From positions 1 to 51,088 of the forward strand of contig NZ_JASBRI010000014.1 in NCBI RefSeq assembly GCF_030149515.1: a stretch of DNA of 51,088 nucleotides, written 5' to 3'. The first letter of the stretch is position 1. Each line of letters starts with the position of its first letter. Origin of the DNA: Maricaulis sp. (lineage in GTDB: Bacteria > Pseudomonadota > Alphaproteobacteria > Caulobacterales > Maricaulaceae). Made by a program: the position numbers and the translations under genes. This document shows positions 42,861 to 51,088 of the stretch, in pieces. The notes beneath the pieces were generated by a model that did not search any database, was not told the DNA's origin, and saw only the letters and a list, made by a program, of their open reading frames with translations.

Positions 42861-45800
42861 CTATTCCCCGATCGTGACCCGCATCAGATTGTCGTCCGAA
42901 TCCCGGTCTATCAGCTTGTTGTAGGGATCGATCCCCGCATACAGCGGCTCGTCCTCGACGATCAGCTCGATACGCATCGTGTTCTCGTCGATCCGGTGCT
43001 TGTCCATGTACAGCACGTGGTCCGTGCCCTCATAGGCATCGTCGAGATCCTCGGTGAAAACGCCGATATCGATGAGATAGTCGATCGCTTCCTCGGTCTG
43101 CTCGCCGGCACCGTCGGCCGAGAATTTGTGCGCCTCGATCTCCAGCGCCAGGTCCCAGCGCCCGTCCTCGCGCCGGGAGGCCGTGGCCGAGGTGACTTCG
43201 AGATCGAACAGCACGATCCGTTCGAAGAAATCATGGATCACGGTCTCCCATTCCGGCCCCGCCTCCTCGCGCAGGATCGAAAGGAAATCCAGTGTCGTCG
43301 CATAGGGTTCCGAGGAGAAGGCGCGCAAGGCGATCAGACGCTGCATGGCCCGGTTCACCACCTCCTCGCCGAGATAGTCCTGCAGGGCATACATGATCAC
43401 CGCGCCCTTGCGGTAATGGATGTATTGCTGGTTCTCGACCCGGTAGAGCGGCTGTTCCTCGATGGCCTCGGAACCGCGGCCGGATAGATAGCGGTCCAGC
43501 TCGTATTTGAGGAAGCGACGCATGTGGTCTTCGCCATATTCCTGGCGCATCACCATGAGCGCGGAATACTGGGCGAAGGTCTCCACCAGCATGGTCCCGC
43601 CCTGCACATTCGCCGACATCACCTGGTGCGCCCACCACTGGTGCGCCGCCTCGTGCGCGGTGACGTAGTAGACATAGTCGATGTCCTGGGGATCGGAGAG
43701 ATCGGCGATGAAACCGATCCCTTCCGAATACGGGATCGTGTTCGGGAAGGACTGGGCGAACGTCTGGTAGGCCGGAAATTCCAGGATCCGGAACTGGCGG
43801 TACTGGAACGGGCTCAGATGCTCGGAGAAATAGGCCAGCGACTCCTCGGACGCCTCCAGCATCCGCTCCACATTCCAGGCGTGGTCCGGATGGTAAAAGA
43901 CCTGCAGCAATATGCCGTCACGCTCCCTTTCGGCCACGGCATATTCGGCGGAAAGCCACGAGTAGAAGTTCAGGATCGGCCGGTCCATCACATATTCGAA
44001 ATAGCGTCGGCCATTCTCCTCCCATTCGCGTTCGAGATAGCCCGGTGCAATCGCGATCTGGTCCGGCGATGTGGAAACGATCGTGCGGAAGCCGACGAAG
44101 TCGGCGTTCGACAGGCCGTTCTCATCCCAGTGGTTCTCGTCCTCCAGCGGGAAGGCGCGGTCGATCGGTTCAAGCCCCTCCCGGCGCCTCTGCTGGCGGT
44201 CGGTGAGACGCCAGCCATCATTGAAGCCGACAATGGCCATCGACTCGCCATTGTTGAAGAAAGTGCCGTTGTAATTGGCCGTCGTGACATTGCCGGAATT
44301 GCGGAAGCCGGGATTGGCGCGTTCGACGGAGAAATCGAAAGTCCGCGTTTCGCCGGGCTGCATCGGCGTGTCGAAATCGAAAGCGTAGATCAGGAAACGT
44401 TCGTCCGTCTCTCCCGGCTGCGCCCCCTCGGCTTCCTGCGACAGGACAGTGGTTCCATACCCGTAGGACACCCACAGCGTCCCGATCGGCACGTCCGTCT
44501 TGTTTTCCAGCACATAGCGTCCGCGCGCCGTATAGCGGCGTTCGGACGGGTAGATATCCACCTCGTAGGAGGTATCGACAATGGTCGGCTGGTCGGTTTC
44601 CTGCAGATGGATGTATTCGCGTTCATACTCGGCCTGCAGCGCCCGGAAGGCGTTGGAGGACAGGTATTCGTTGCGGATATTGGTGTTGTAGAAGATCCAT
44701 CCGCCCGTAGCGGTCGCACCGGCGATCGCAACGACCAGCAGCCCCGCCGTGGCCGGACCCAGGCCGCGGCCGAATGCGCCGACACGCTTGAGGACCGGCG
44801 TCAGCGATCCCCGGCTCCACAGCCGGTATGACAACACCAGCAGCAGCAGGGCCCAGAAGCTCCAATAGGCGTAGAACCACAGCGAAATTCCGAGGAAATG
44901 GCCATACCCGTTCATGTCGGAATAGGGTGCACCCGGCGCCGTGCCGTACTGGTAGAGATTATGGTCCAGCCCGATCTGCGACATCACGATCGAGACGATC
45001 AGGAAGACCAGCATGAAGGCCATGCCCAGCCAGCGATTATTCATCAGCACCTGGGCGAAGATCGCCAGCGCCGCGAAGATTGCTGCCGGCACGATCATGT
45101 CGATCAGGCCGCGCAGGGCGTACTGGCCCCATTCCACGGCCGCGAAACCCTGGGCCATCTGCGACAGGCCGCCGGCCACGAGCGCAACACCGATCAGCGA
45201 AACGATCACGAGGCAAAGCGCCAGGAATTTTGTGGCGATGAAGACCCAGCTGGGGGTCGGTGTCGCGTCGACGATGTATGAGAAGCCGACCCGGCGTTCC
45301 CGCCACATCACTTCGGCAGCGTAATAGATCACCACGACAAAGGGCAGCCAGGCAAAGGCGCCGTTGATCACGTCGATCATGATCCGCGTCACCGGATAGT
45401 TCGGCGTGCCGTAGAATTCATTGCCCAGGAAGAAGCCGGGCACAGTGTTCAGCAGCCCCAGAACCAGAAGGATCCAGAAGGCCACATTCAGGACCACGCC
45501 CTTGAACTCGAAGCTCAGGCGGGACAGGAACTGGCTGAAGGCCGCACCGCCGCCGAGACGCGGCATCACCCGCGGCAGGTCGATCTCGGAAATGGCGCTG
45601 GCATTGCCGGCATCCGCTGCGGCGCCCTTGCGCTTGCCGATCTTCAGCCCGCCCTGCCGGAAGCGGAAGGCCGCGACATTGATGCCCAGAAGGACCAGGC
45701 CGAACGCGATCCAGATCAACCGGTTCTGGAGGAAGACACCCTCGAATTCCACCACCCGCTCATTCTGGTCGAACACCGTCCAGTAGCGTGTGACTTCACT

Positions 45801-46448
45801 GAACGTGTTGAACCCGAAGGGATCAATCAGCGCGAAGGTCTCGCGCAGATCGGGCTGGGTCTGTGACAGGCCGACGCCGACGAAATAGAGCACGAGCAGG
45901 CCGACAAAGGCTGCATAGGTCGCGATCGTCGACCGGGTGAAATTGGCCACGGAGAACAGTATCGTTCCGATCACCCAGAGGTTCACAAGGCCGAACGCGG
46001 CGTAGACATAGGGATACCACCACAGCGTGGTCGGCCCGATCAGTTCCGGGTCGAGCCAGGGCATCAGACTGCCGGTCAGGAAAGCCAGCGGAACCGAGGC
46101 GAAGACCAGGGCAGAGATCGCAAATCCACCGATGAAGCGGCCCAGCACGAAATCGAATTCGCGGACCGGGCGGGAATAGAAGAGCTCCGAGGTCTTGAAG
46201 CCGAAATCGCGCAATACGCCGGACGACAGGAAGACGGTCGGAATGATGGCGCCGAACAGCGAGAAGACCAGCACGTTGGTGGTCAACGCATTCGGCGAAT
46301 TGATATTGACGGCACCGCCGCCGCCCACCTGGATCTGATCGATGGTGACCCCGCCGAAAGTGAGCAGGAAGAAGATTGCAAAAATGGCGATGGATGCCGG
46401 CGAAAAGAGCTGAAACCGGAATTCGAATCCGGCGATTTTCCAGAGCAT
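42861..46448 (-). CDS. ABC-2 permease fused to M1-family aminopeptidase
   Basis: A 1195-residue fusion. The first about 600 residues hold some 12 membrane helices of the ABC-2 permease type (MLWKIAGFEFRFQLFSPASIAIFAIFFLLTFGG..., SSGVLRDFGFKTSELFYSRPV). The rest is periplasmic M1 peptidase: zinc motif HEAAHQWW (His932, Glu933, His936) and distal ligand Glu956 in MLVETFAQYSAL. The distal Glu is one residue further away than in classical M1 enzymes. YSEGIGFI stands where GAMEN-type exopeptidase motif is expected. The ATPase gene lies 23 bp upstream on the same strand. It may process and export or take up peptides; the role is not established. Confidence 0.88.
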   Translation of the reverse strand: MLWKIAGFEFRFQLFSPASIAIFAIFFLLTFGGVTIDQIQVGGGGAVNINSPNALTTNVLVFSLFGAIIPTVFLSSGVLRDFGFKTSELFYSRPVREFDFVLGRFIGGFAISALVFASVPLAFLTGSLMPWLDPELIGPTTLWWYPYVYAAFGLVNLWVIGTILFSVANFTRSTIATYAAFVGLLVLYFVGVGLSQTQPDLRETFALIDPFGFNTFSEVTRYWTVFDQNERVVEFEGVFLQNRLIWIAFGLVLLGINVAAFRFRQGGLKIGKRKGAAADAGNASAISEIDLPRVMPRLGGGAAFSQFLSRLSFEFKGVVLNVAFWILLVLGLLNTVPGFFLGNEFYGTPNYPVTRIMIDVINGAFAWLPFVVVIYYAAEVMWRERRVGFSYIVDATPTPSWVFIATKFLALCLVIVSLIGVALVAGGLSQMAQGFAAVEWGQYALRGLIDMIVPAAIFAALAIFAQVLMNNRWLGMAFMLVFLIVSIVMSQIGLDHNLYQYGTAPGAPYSDMNGYGHFLGISLWFYAYWSFWALLLLVLSYRLWSRGSLTPVLKRVGAFGRGLGPATAGLLVVAIAGATATGGWIFYNTNIRNEYLSSNAFRALQAEYEREYIHLQETDQPTIVDTSYEVDIYPSERRYTARGRYVLENKTDVPIGTLWVSYGYGTTVLSQEAEGAQPGETDERFLIYAFDFDTPMQPGETRTFDFSVERANPGFRNSGNVTTANYNGTFFNNGESMAIVGFNDGWRLTDRQQRRREGLEPIDRAFPLEDENHWDENGLSNADFVGFRTIVSTSPDQIAIAPGYLEREWEENGRRYFEYVMDRPILNFYSWLSAEYAVAERERDGILLQVFYHPDHAWNVERMLEASEESLAYFSEHLSPFQYRQFRILEFPAYQTFAQSFPNTIPYSEGIGFIADLSDPQDIDYVYYVTAHEAAHQWWAHQVMSANVQGGTMLVETFAQYSALMVMRQEYGEDHMRRFLKYELDRYLSGRGSEAIEEQPLYRVENQQYIHYRKGAVIMYALQDYLGEEVVNRAMQRLIALRAFSSEPYATTLDFLSILREEAGPEWETVIHDFFERIVLFDLEVTSATASRREDGRWDLALEIEAHKFSADGAGEQTEEAIDYLIDIGVFTEDLDDAYEGTDHVLYMDKHRIDENTMRIELIVEDEPLYAGIDPYNKLIDRDSDDNLMRVTIGE

Positions 46449-46471
46449 GATGATGCCTCCCTCGCCCGGCC

Positions 46472-47356
46472 CTAAGCCGCTTTCGCGCGACGGCCGTCGG
46501 CGATGGTGGCGAAATAGACATCCTCGAGATCCGGCGCTGCCGCGGCAAAACCGTCACCCGGATCCGTGTCAGCAAGCACCCTGACAAGAACCTGTCCCAT
46601 GGACAGCCGCTCGGAAATGACCCGGAGCCGGGCACGCAGGGCCGGCAGGTCGGCCTTGGCGACCGTTTTTGCCCAGACCTTGCCCTCAAGCTCCCCGATC
46701 AGGTCGGTCGGAGCGCCCTGGGCGACAATCCGGCCCTGATTCATGATCGCCATTTGCGGGCAGAGATCGGCCACGTCCTCGACGATATGGGTCGACAGGA
46801 TCACCACGACATTCTCGCCGATCTCGGAAAGGAGATTATGGAACCGATTGCGCTCTTCCGGATCCAGGCCCGCCGTCGGCTCGTCGACGATGATCAGTTG
46901 CGGATCGCCAAGAAGCGCCTGGGCGATACCGAAGCGCTGGCGCATGCCGCCGGAATAGGACGCCACCGCCTTGTTGGCATGCTGTTTGAGATTGGTCTGT
47001 TCGAGCAGGGCCTCGACAACCTGCTTGCGTTCCTTCGCATTCGACAGGCCCTTGAGTACGGCCAGATGGTCGAGCATGGCCCGGGCCGACATCCGCGGAT
47101 AGACACCGAAGTCCTGCGGCAGATAGCCCAGAACGGCCCGCAAATCCTTGGGCTGTCTGACAATGTCGATGTCGCCGAACCGGGCCGAACCGCTGTCCGG
47201 GGCTTGTAGCGTGGCAAGCGTGCGCATCAGGGTCGACTTGCCGGCCCCGTTGGGGCCCAGAAGACCGAACATGCCCTTCGGAATGCTCAGCGAAACATTG
47301 TCCATGGCGCGTACGCCGCCTGCATAAGTCTTGGTCAGACCCTGGATGTCCAGCAT
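46472..47356 (-). CDS. ABC transporter ATP-binding protein
   Basis: A 294-residue ATPase: Walker A GPNGAGKST (34-42), Q-loop YLPQDFGVY, signature YSGGMRQRFGIAQAL, Walker B LIIVDEPTAGLDPEE, H-loop STHIVED. The C-terminal about 75 residues are an accessory domain. It is the partner of the permease-M1 fusion gene 23 bp downstream. An inverted repeat 80 bp upstream may regulate the operon. Confidence 0.92.
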   Translation of the reverse strand: MLDIQGLTKTYAGGVRAMDNVSLSIPKGMFGLLGPNGAGKSTLMRTLATLQAPDSGSARFGDIDIVRQPKDLRAVLGYLPQDFGVYPRMSARAMLDHLAVLKGLSNAKERKQVVEALLEQTNLKQHANKAVASYSGGMRQRFGIAQALLGDPQLIIVDEPTAGLDPEERNRFHNLLSEIGENVVVILSTHIVEDVADLCPQMAIMNQGRIVAQGAPTDLIGELEGKVWAKTVAKADLPALRARLRVISERLSMGQVLVRVLADTDPGDGFAAAAPDLEDVYFATIADGRRAKAA

Positions 47357-47435
47357 ATCCCGTCACGGCCCGTGGATCGGGCCGCCTCCCCTTGCAATAG
47401 CTATCGGCCCAGAACCTAGACCCGGGCCGGATTGC

Positions 47436-47455
47436 GAACAAATGAGCCTTTGTTC
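47436..47455. promoter_or_regulatory. GAACAAA-N6-TTTGTTC inverted repeat, candidate operator
   Basis: A perfect 7-6-7 inverted repeat 80 bp upstream of the ABC ATPase start, where the promoter of the minus-strand operon should lie. The spacing does not match the direct-repeat LexA box of alphaproteobacteria. Confidence 0.5.
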
Positions 47456-47456
47456 A

Positions 47457-47933
47457 GGAAGGGGGCCAGAGGGACAAACATCCGGCTTGTCCCTCCTTGA
47501 GAGGGCCACCCGTCATCCAGCGCACGTCTCCCGGGCGCGCAGCGCGCTGTCCGGGACGTCCTGACCGAAGACCGGTGCGAAGCGCTCGCGCAGGCGATCC
47601 CGGCCCGGCCTGCCTTCGCAGGCCCGTCGCCGGGAAGATGCGGGGTGTGCGGACGACGCTGGCGCGCCGGGAAAGCGCGTTGTCCCCCACACCGCGAATA
47701 TCTCCTCCCGCAATTTCCGCGGCTTGCCGGAAACGCGCCCCGGTTTGTCCCCGTCCTTTTCGCCGATCGCTCCTCATCCCGCACCCCTCCCATCGCTCCA
47801 GGCGGACACGTCGTGGAGACAATGGTGTGCGCGGCGGGCGGGAGAAATGGCGCGAGAGAAGAAAGCAGGGAAAAACGACACCCCATGCGCGACGCCCGTG
47901 ACGCCGGGCGCGTCCAACGCTATGCGGATCGGT
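47457..47933. other. Non-coding gap with overlapping hairpins and a REP-like element
   Basis: No gene is supported between the ABC operon and the Uup-like gene. A 9-bp perfect stem GAGGGACAA/TTGTCCCTC (47469-47477 / 47487-47495) shares its right arm with a second stem CCCTC/GAGGG (47491-47505), so the two are mutually exclusive. At 47599-47634 a nested hairpin (CCCGGC outer, GGCCTGC-CTTC-GCAGGCC inner) resembles the REP elements near 2421-2800. The long open frames here on the minus strand lack gene-like composition. Confidence 0.5.
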
Positions 47934-49757
47934 ATGACCCCACCGCTTCTGACCCTGCAGGACATCCATCTCACCTTTGGCGTGGCGCCGCTTCTGGACG
48001 GCGCCGACATGCAGATCGGCGAGGGCGAACGATTGTGCCTGGTGGGCCGCAACGGGTCGGGCAAGTCGACCCTGATGAAGGTCGCAGCCGGGCTGGTCGA
48101 GCCGGACGGCGGCGAACGGTTCCTGCATCCCGGAGCGACCGTGCGCTATCTCGAGCAGGAGCCGGACCTGGCCGGCTTTTCGTCGGTTCGGGACTATGTC
48201 ATCGCCGGACTGGCGCCTGGCGACATGGATTATCGCGCCGACTATCTCCTGGAGCAGCTGGGCCTTAGCGGCGCCGAGGATCCCGCCACGATTTCCGGCG
48301 GCGAGACCCGCAGGGCCGCACTGGCGCGTGCTTTGGCGCCGGATCCGGACATCCTGATGCTGGATGAGCCGACCAACCATCTTGACCTGCCGGCCATCGA
48401 ATGGCTGGAGGGCGAGCTGGCCGGCAGCCGCTCGGCGCTTGTCCTGATCAGCCACGACCGCCGCTTTCTGGAAAAACTGACCCGCAAGACGTTGTGGCTG
48501 GACCGTGGCCGCACGCGGCTTCTGGAACAGGGTTTCGGTGCCTTCGAAGCCTGGCGCGACGAGGTGTTCGAGCAGGAGCAGGAGGAACTGCATAAGCTCG
48601 ACCGCAAGATCGTGCGGGAGGAGGACTGGCTGCGCTACGGGGTCACCGCCCGGCGCAAACGCAATGTACGCCGGCTGGCCGAATTGCGGGATCTGAAGCG
48701 ACAGCGGGCCGACCATCGCGGCCCCCAGGGCCAGGTGAAGCTGACGGCGAGCCAGGCCCAGGACTCCGGCAAGCTGATCGTGGAGGCCAGGAATGTGTCC
48801 ATCGCTTTCGGCGACCGGCCGGTCATCCGGGATTTCTCGACCAAACTGGCAAGGCAGGCGCGTATCGGCCTGGTCGGTCCCAACGGGGCGGGCAAGACGA
48901 CGCTGCTCAACATCCTGACCGGCCAGCTGCCGCCCGACAGCGGCAGCGTGCGTCTGGGAACCAGGCTCGAGATCGCCAGCCTGGACCAGAAACGCGTGGC
49001 GCTGAACGATGACTGGACGCTGTCGGAAGCCCTCACCCGGGGCGGCGGGCAACAGGTCGAAGTCGCCGGAAAAACCCGGCACGTCATGGCCTATATGAAG
49101 GATTTCCTGTTCCCGCCGGAACAGGCCAATACGCCGGTCCATGTGCTCTCCGGCGGCGAGAAGGCCCGGCTCATGCTGGCCCGCGCCCTCGCCCTGCCAT
49201 CCAATCTCCTGGTTCTCGACGAACCGACGAACGATCTGGATTTGGAAACGCTCGACCTGCTCCAGGGCCTGATCGACGAGTACGCCGGAACGGTCTTTCT
49301 CGTCTCTCACGACCGGGATTTCCTCGACCGGGTGTGTACAAGTGTCATCGTCTCCGAAGGCGATGGCCGATGGCGCGAATATGCCGGCGGCTACTCCGAC
49401 ATGCTGACCCAGCGCGGCCGCGGCGTGTCCCCGGACGACAGGACCGTGGTGAAGGCGAAGGGCGGCAAGCAGCCACCCGCCGCCGACAGACCGGCTGCGG
49501 CGCCCCGGCCGGAACGCCGGCGCATGGCCAACAAGGACCGCTATGCCCTCGAACGCCTGCCCGGAGAGATCGAAGCCCTGGACGAGCGGATCGCCAACCT
49601 CGAACAGACGATGAGCGATCCCGGCCTGTTCGCGGACAGCGTCAGGTTCACCGAAGTCTCCAAAGCACTCGCCGATGCCATTGCAGAACGCGAGGAGAAG
49701 GAGGATCGCTGGCTGGAACTGGAGGCCCTGCGCGAGGAGATCGAGGGCGATGCCTAG
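47934..49757 (+). CDS. ABC-F ATPase, Uup family
   Basis: A 607-residue soluble protein with two ABC domains and no membrane part. Domain 1: GRNGSGKST, ISGGETRRAALARAL, ILMLDEPTNHLD. Linker: charged (about 220-265, EQEQEELHKLDRKIVREEDWLRYG). Domain 2: GPNGAGKTT, LSGGEKARLMLARAL, LVLDEPTNDLD. A C-terminal coiled coil (ERLPGEIEALDERIANLEQ...EKEDRWLELEALREEIEG) is the Uup-type DNA-binding extension. ABC-F proteins act on ribosomes; Uup also limits deletion and transposon excision. MTPPLLTL is the likely start; ATG 47922 is also possible. Its stop overlaps the AAA gene stop as CTAG. Confidence 0.92.
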   Translation: MTPPLLTLQDIHLTFGVAPLLDGADMQIGEGERLCLVGRNGSGKSTLMKVAAGLVEPDGGERFLHPGATVRYLEQEPDLAGFSSVRDYVIAGLAPGDMDYRADYLLEQLGLSGAEDPATISGGETRRAALARALAPDPDILMLDEPTNHLDLPAIEWLEGELAGSRSALVLISHDRRFLEKLTRKTLWLDRGRTRLLEQGFGAFEAWRDEVFEQEQEELHKLDRKIVREEDWLRYGVTARRKRNVRRLAELRDLKRQRADHRGPQGQVKLTASQAQDSGKLIVEARNVSIAFGDRPVIRDFSTKLARQARIGLVGPNGAGKTTLLNILTGQLPPDSGSVRLGTRLEIASLDQKRVALNDDWTLSEALTRGGGQQVEVAGKTRHVMAYMKDFLFPPEQANTPVHVLSGGEKARLMLARALALPSNLLVLDEPTNDLDLETLDLLQGLIDEYAGTVFLVSHDRDFLDRVCTSVIVSEGDGRWREYAGGYSDMLTQRGRGVSPDDRTVVKAKGGKQPPAADRPAAAPRPERRRMANKDRYALERLPGEIEALDERIANLEQTMSDPGLFADSVRFTEVSKALADAIAEREEKEDRWLELEALREEIEGDA

Positions 49758-50929
49758 GCGGTGTGACGCGCGAGAAAGTCTTCGAAACGCGGAACGGTGA
49801 AGGCCAGCCTGCCGTAGGCCGGAGCATAGATCATGCCCTTCTCGATCAAGTGCTGGCGGGTGGAGTTGAGCTGGCTCGACGAGGAGGCGCCATAAGCCCT
49901 GGCGACGGCGCCAGGCGAATGCTCACCCGGCCCCAGCGAAGCCAGAGCACGCATGTAGTCCATTTCCTGCGTCGTGCACCGGTCCAGCCGCATCTGGAAG
50001 AAGCCGCGGTCGAGCGACTCCCGCACGGTCCCGGCAGCGCTCTCCACGTCGCGTTGGCGAATGGGTGAAGATATGGCCGCCGTCCAGCACCCATTGCCCC
50101 ATTCCTGGATGAAGTGCGGATAGCCTTCACTCTCCGTCCAGATGGCATCCAGTGCCGCTGGTTCGATCGCCACGTCTTCCAGCGCCAGCGTGTCCCGGAT
50201 CACCCGGTCGCTCGCTTTGCGGTCCAGCGGCTCGACACTTTCGGCAATGAAGAGACGCTCCGAATAGGAGCGGCTTTCCCCCAGCTGACGCAGGATATTG
50301 GGCAGGCCGGCCCCGATCAGCACCACCGGCAGCCGGCGCTGGGCGATCCGGTGCATCGATACGATCAGCGCATTGAGATGGGCCTGACCGACAAATTGCA
50401 GCTCGTCGACAATCAGGACGACAGCTATCTCCGCATGCTTGGCCGCCAGTCCGACCGCCTCGACAAGATCGGGCAGATCGGTTTCCAGGTCGCCACTGTC
50501 TGCCACCCCCGGTTCCGGGTCGAACTCGACCCACACCGACCCGCCCGGAAACTCGACATTGACCGACTTGACCAGACTGGCCAGGGCACGCCCGGCCTTG
50601 CGCACGAACGCCTTCGCCTTTTCCACATCGTCCAGCCCCAGCAGGATCTTGCGCAACTGCGCGACCAGTTGCTGCAGGAACGGCTTATCCGGCACGGCTT
50701 CGATCCAGGATACCGCGCAACCCAAGGTCTCGGCAGCCTCCCGCGCCTCCAGCAGGATTGAGGTTTTCCCTGTCCCCCTCAGCCCGTGCAAGACTAGGCT
50801 GCGTGCGGCCCTGCCGTTCAGCGCCCGTTTCATCTGGGCAGTCATTCCGGTCAGGATGGCTTCGCGTCCCGCCATGATTTCGGGCACGACGCCGGCGCCC
50901 GGTGTAAATGGACTGTCTTCCGGTTTCAC
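49754..50929 (-). CDS. AAA-family ATP-binding protein
   Basis: A P-loop ATPase of about 391 residues. Walker A is HGLRGTGKTSI, Walker B VVLIVDELQFVG, with a sensor-like PVVLIGAGLPN. The N-terminus KPEDSPFTPGAGVVPEIMAGREAIL and the C-terminal winged-helix-like part (MDYMRALASLGPGEHSPGAVARAYGASSSSQLNSTRQHLIEKGMIYAPAYGRLAFTVPRFEDFL) suggest a DNA-linked regulator of the ATPase-HTH type. The start GTG at 50929 follows GCGAGGG by about 6 bases. The frame stays open to the window edge only because a 9-bp repeat codes TEL; that part is unlikely to be translated. Confidence 0.75.
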   Translation of the reverse strand: MKPEDSPFTPGAGVVPEIMAGREAILTGMTAQMKRALNGRAARSLVLHGLRGTGKTSILLEAREAAETLGCAVSWIEAVPDKPFLQQLVAQLRKILLGLDDVEKAKAFVRKAGRALASLVKSVNVEFPGGSVWVEFDPEPGVADSGDLETDLPDLVEAVGLAAKHAEIAVVLIVDELQFVGQAHLNALIVSMHRIAQRRLPVVLIGAGLPNILRQLGESRSYSERLFIAESVEPLDRKASDRVIRDTLALEDVAIEPAALDAIWTESEGYPHFIQEWGNGCWTAAISSPIRQRDVESAAGTVRESLDRGFFQMRLDRCTTQEMDYMRALASLGPGEHSPGAVARAYGASSSSQLNSTRQHLIEKGMIYAPAYGRLAFTVPRFEDFLARHTA

Positions 50930-50968
50930 ACGAAACCCTCGCAAACCCAGGATAGCAGACAGAACACT

Positions 50969-51083
50969 GGTCAACTCGGTCAACTCGGTCAACTCGGTCA
51001 ACTCGGTCAACTCGGTCAACTCGGTCAACTCGGTCAACTCGGTCAACTCGGTCAACTCGGTCAACTCGGTCAACTCGGTCAAC
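50969..51083. repeat. 9-bp tandem repeat, about 12.8 copies of GGTCAACTC
   Basis: Twelve exact copies of a 9-base unit plus a partial one, running to 5 bases from the window edge. On the minus strand each copy reads TTGACCGAG and includes TTGACC, close to a -35 box. In the open minus frame it reads Thr-Glu-Leu repeats. It lies about 40-150 bp upstream of the AAA ATPase start. The right flank is outside the window, so full copy number is unknown. Confidence 0.9.
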
Positions 51084-51088
51084 GGGGT

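Noticed and set aside
47436..47455. LexA/SOS box
   Set aside because: Alphaproteobacterial LexA boxes are direct repeats GTTC-N7-GTTC; this is an inverted repeat with different spacing.
47454..49310. A minus-strand open frame of 618 codons antisense to the ABC-F gene
   Set aside because: The plus-strand protein has both ABC domains in full; the antisense frame has no domain.
50930..51082. Extension of the AAA ATPase through TEL repeats
   Set aside because: The frame is open only because the 9-bp unit has no stop. GTG 50929 has a good ribosome-binding site, and conserved sequence begins there.

Overview
The window is a 51 kb piece of a GC-rich, gene-dense alphaproteobacterial chromosome. The best guess is the Maricaulales/Hyphomonadaceae, close to Maricaulis. 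Reasons: a fused N-acetylglutamate kinase/synthase beside an acetylornithine-type carbamoyltransferase, an Oar-like TonB receptor, a SAM-II riboswitch (a largely alphaproteobacterial class), and compact coding with many 4-bp gene overlaps. No rRNA, tRNA, CRISPR array, prophage or intact insertion sequence was seen. Everything here was read by eye; no database search was run.

Layout. (1) 41-2382: ornithine decarboxylase translationally coupled to a bacterial deoxyhypusine-synthase-like enzyme, closed by a terminator. (2) 2421-5006: REP-like hairpin repeats, a GIY-YIG protein, a small cationic protein, a 37-codon Cys-rich ORF, a MarC-type membrane protein and a two-helix membrane peptide. (3) 5003-8079 (minus): agmatine deiminase, a serine beta-lactamase-fold hydrolase and N-carbamoylputrescine amidase, giving a second route to putrescine. 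(4) A large TonB-dependent receptor and a divergent GT39 glycosyltransferase. (5) 13285-16552 (minus): argF'-argBA-argC, arginine synthesis by the acetylated route. (6) kdsB and a histidine phosphatase, then a convergent hydrolase/MFS pair with a strong palindrome upstream, and a lipoprotein M28 peptidase. (7) 22743-26778: three tandem paralogous XRE-PAS regulators, a divergent PiT-like permease and a fourth XRE-type regulator. (8) 26803-30052: promoter, SAM-II riboswitch, then short homoserine dehydrogenase, MetX and MetB/Z, a methionine operon. (9) glpK, an S33 hydrolase, a HI0933 flavoprotein, and an RND efflux pair with an operator-like palindrome, followed by a DUF1330 gene. (10) A PQQ-type sugar dehydrogenase, a small membrane protein, and two tandem paralogues of an unrecognised family. 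(11) 42861-47356 (minus): ABC ATPase plus an ABC-permease/M1-peptidase fusion. (12) Uup-type ABC-F protein and, at the window edge, an AAA ATPase with a 9-bp minisatellite upstream.

Common themes. Nitrogen and amino-acid metabolism dominates: arginine feeds ornithine and agmatine, and both can reach putrescine and then a larger polyamine. Methionine synthesis has its own riboswitch-controlled homoserine dehydrogenase. Six of the eight convergent gene pairs overlap by exactly 4 bp (YTAG). The parts I find least explained are the XRE-PAS triplet, the tandem unknown family at 40333-42820, the covarying REP hairpins, the two-promoter-region palindromes, and the 9-bp repeat at the right edge.
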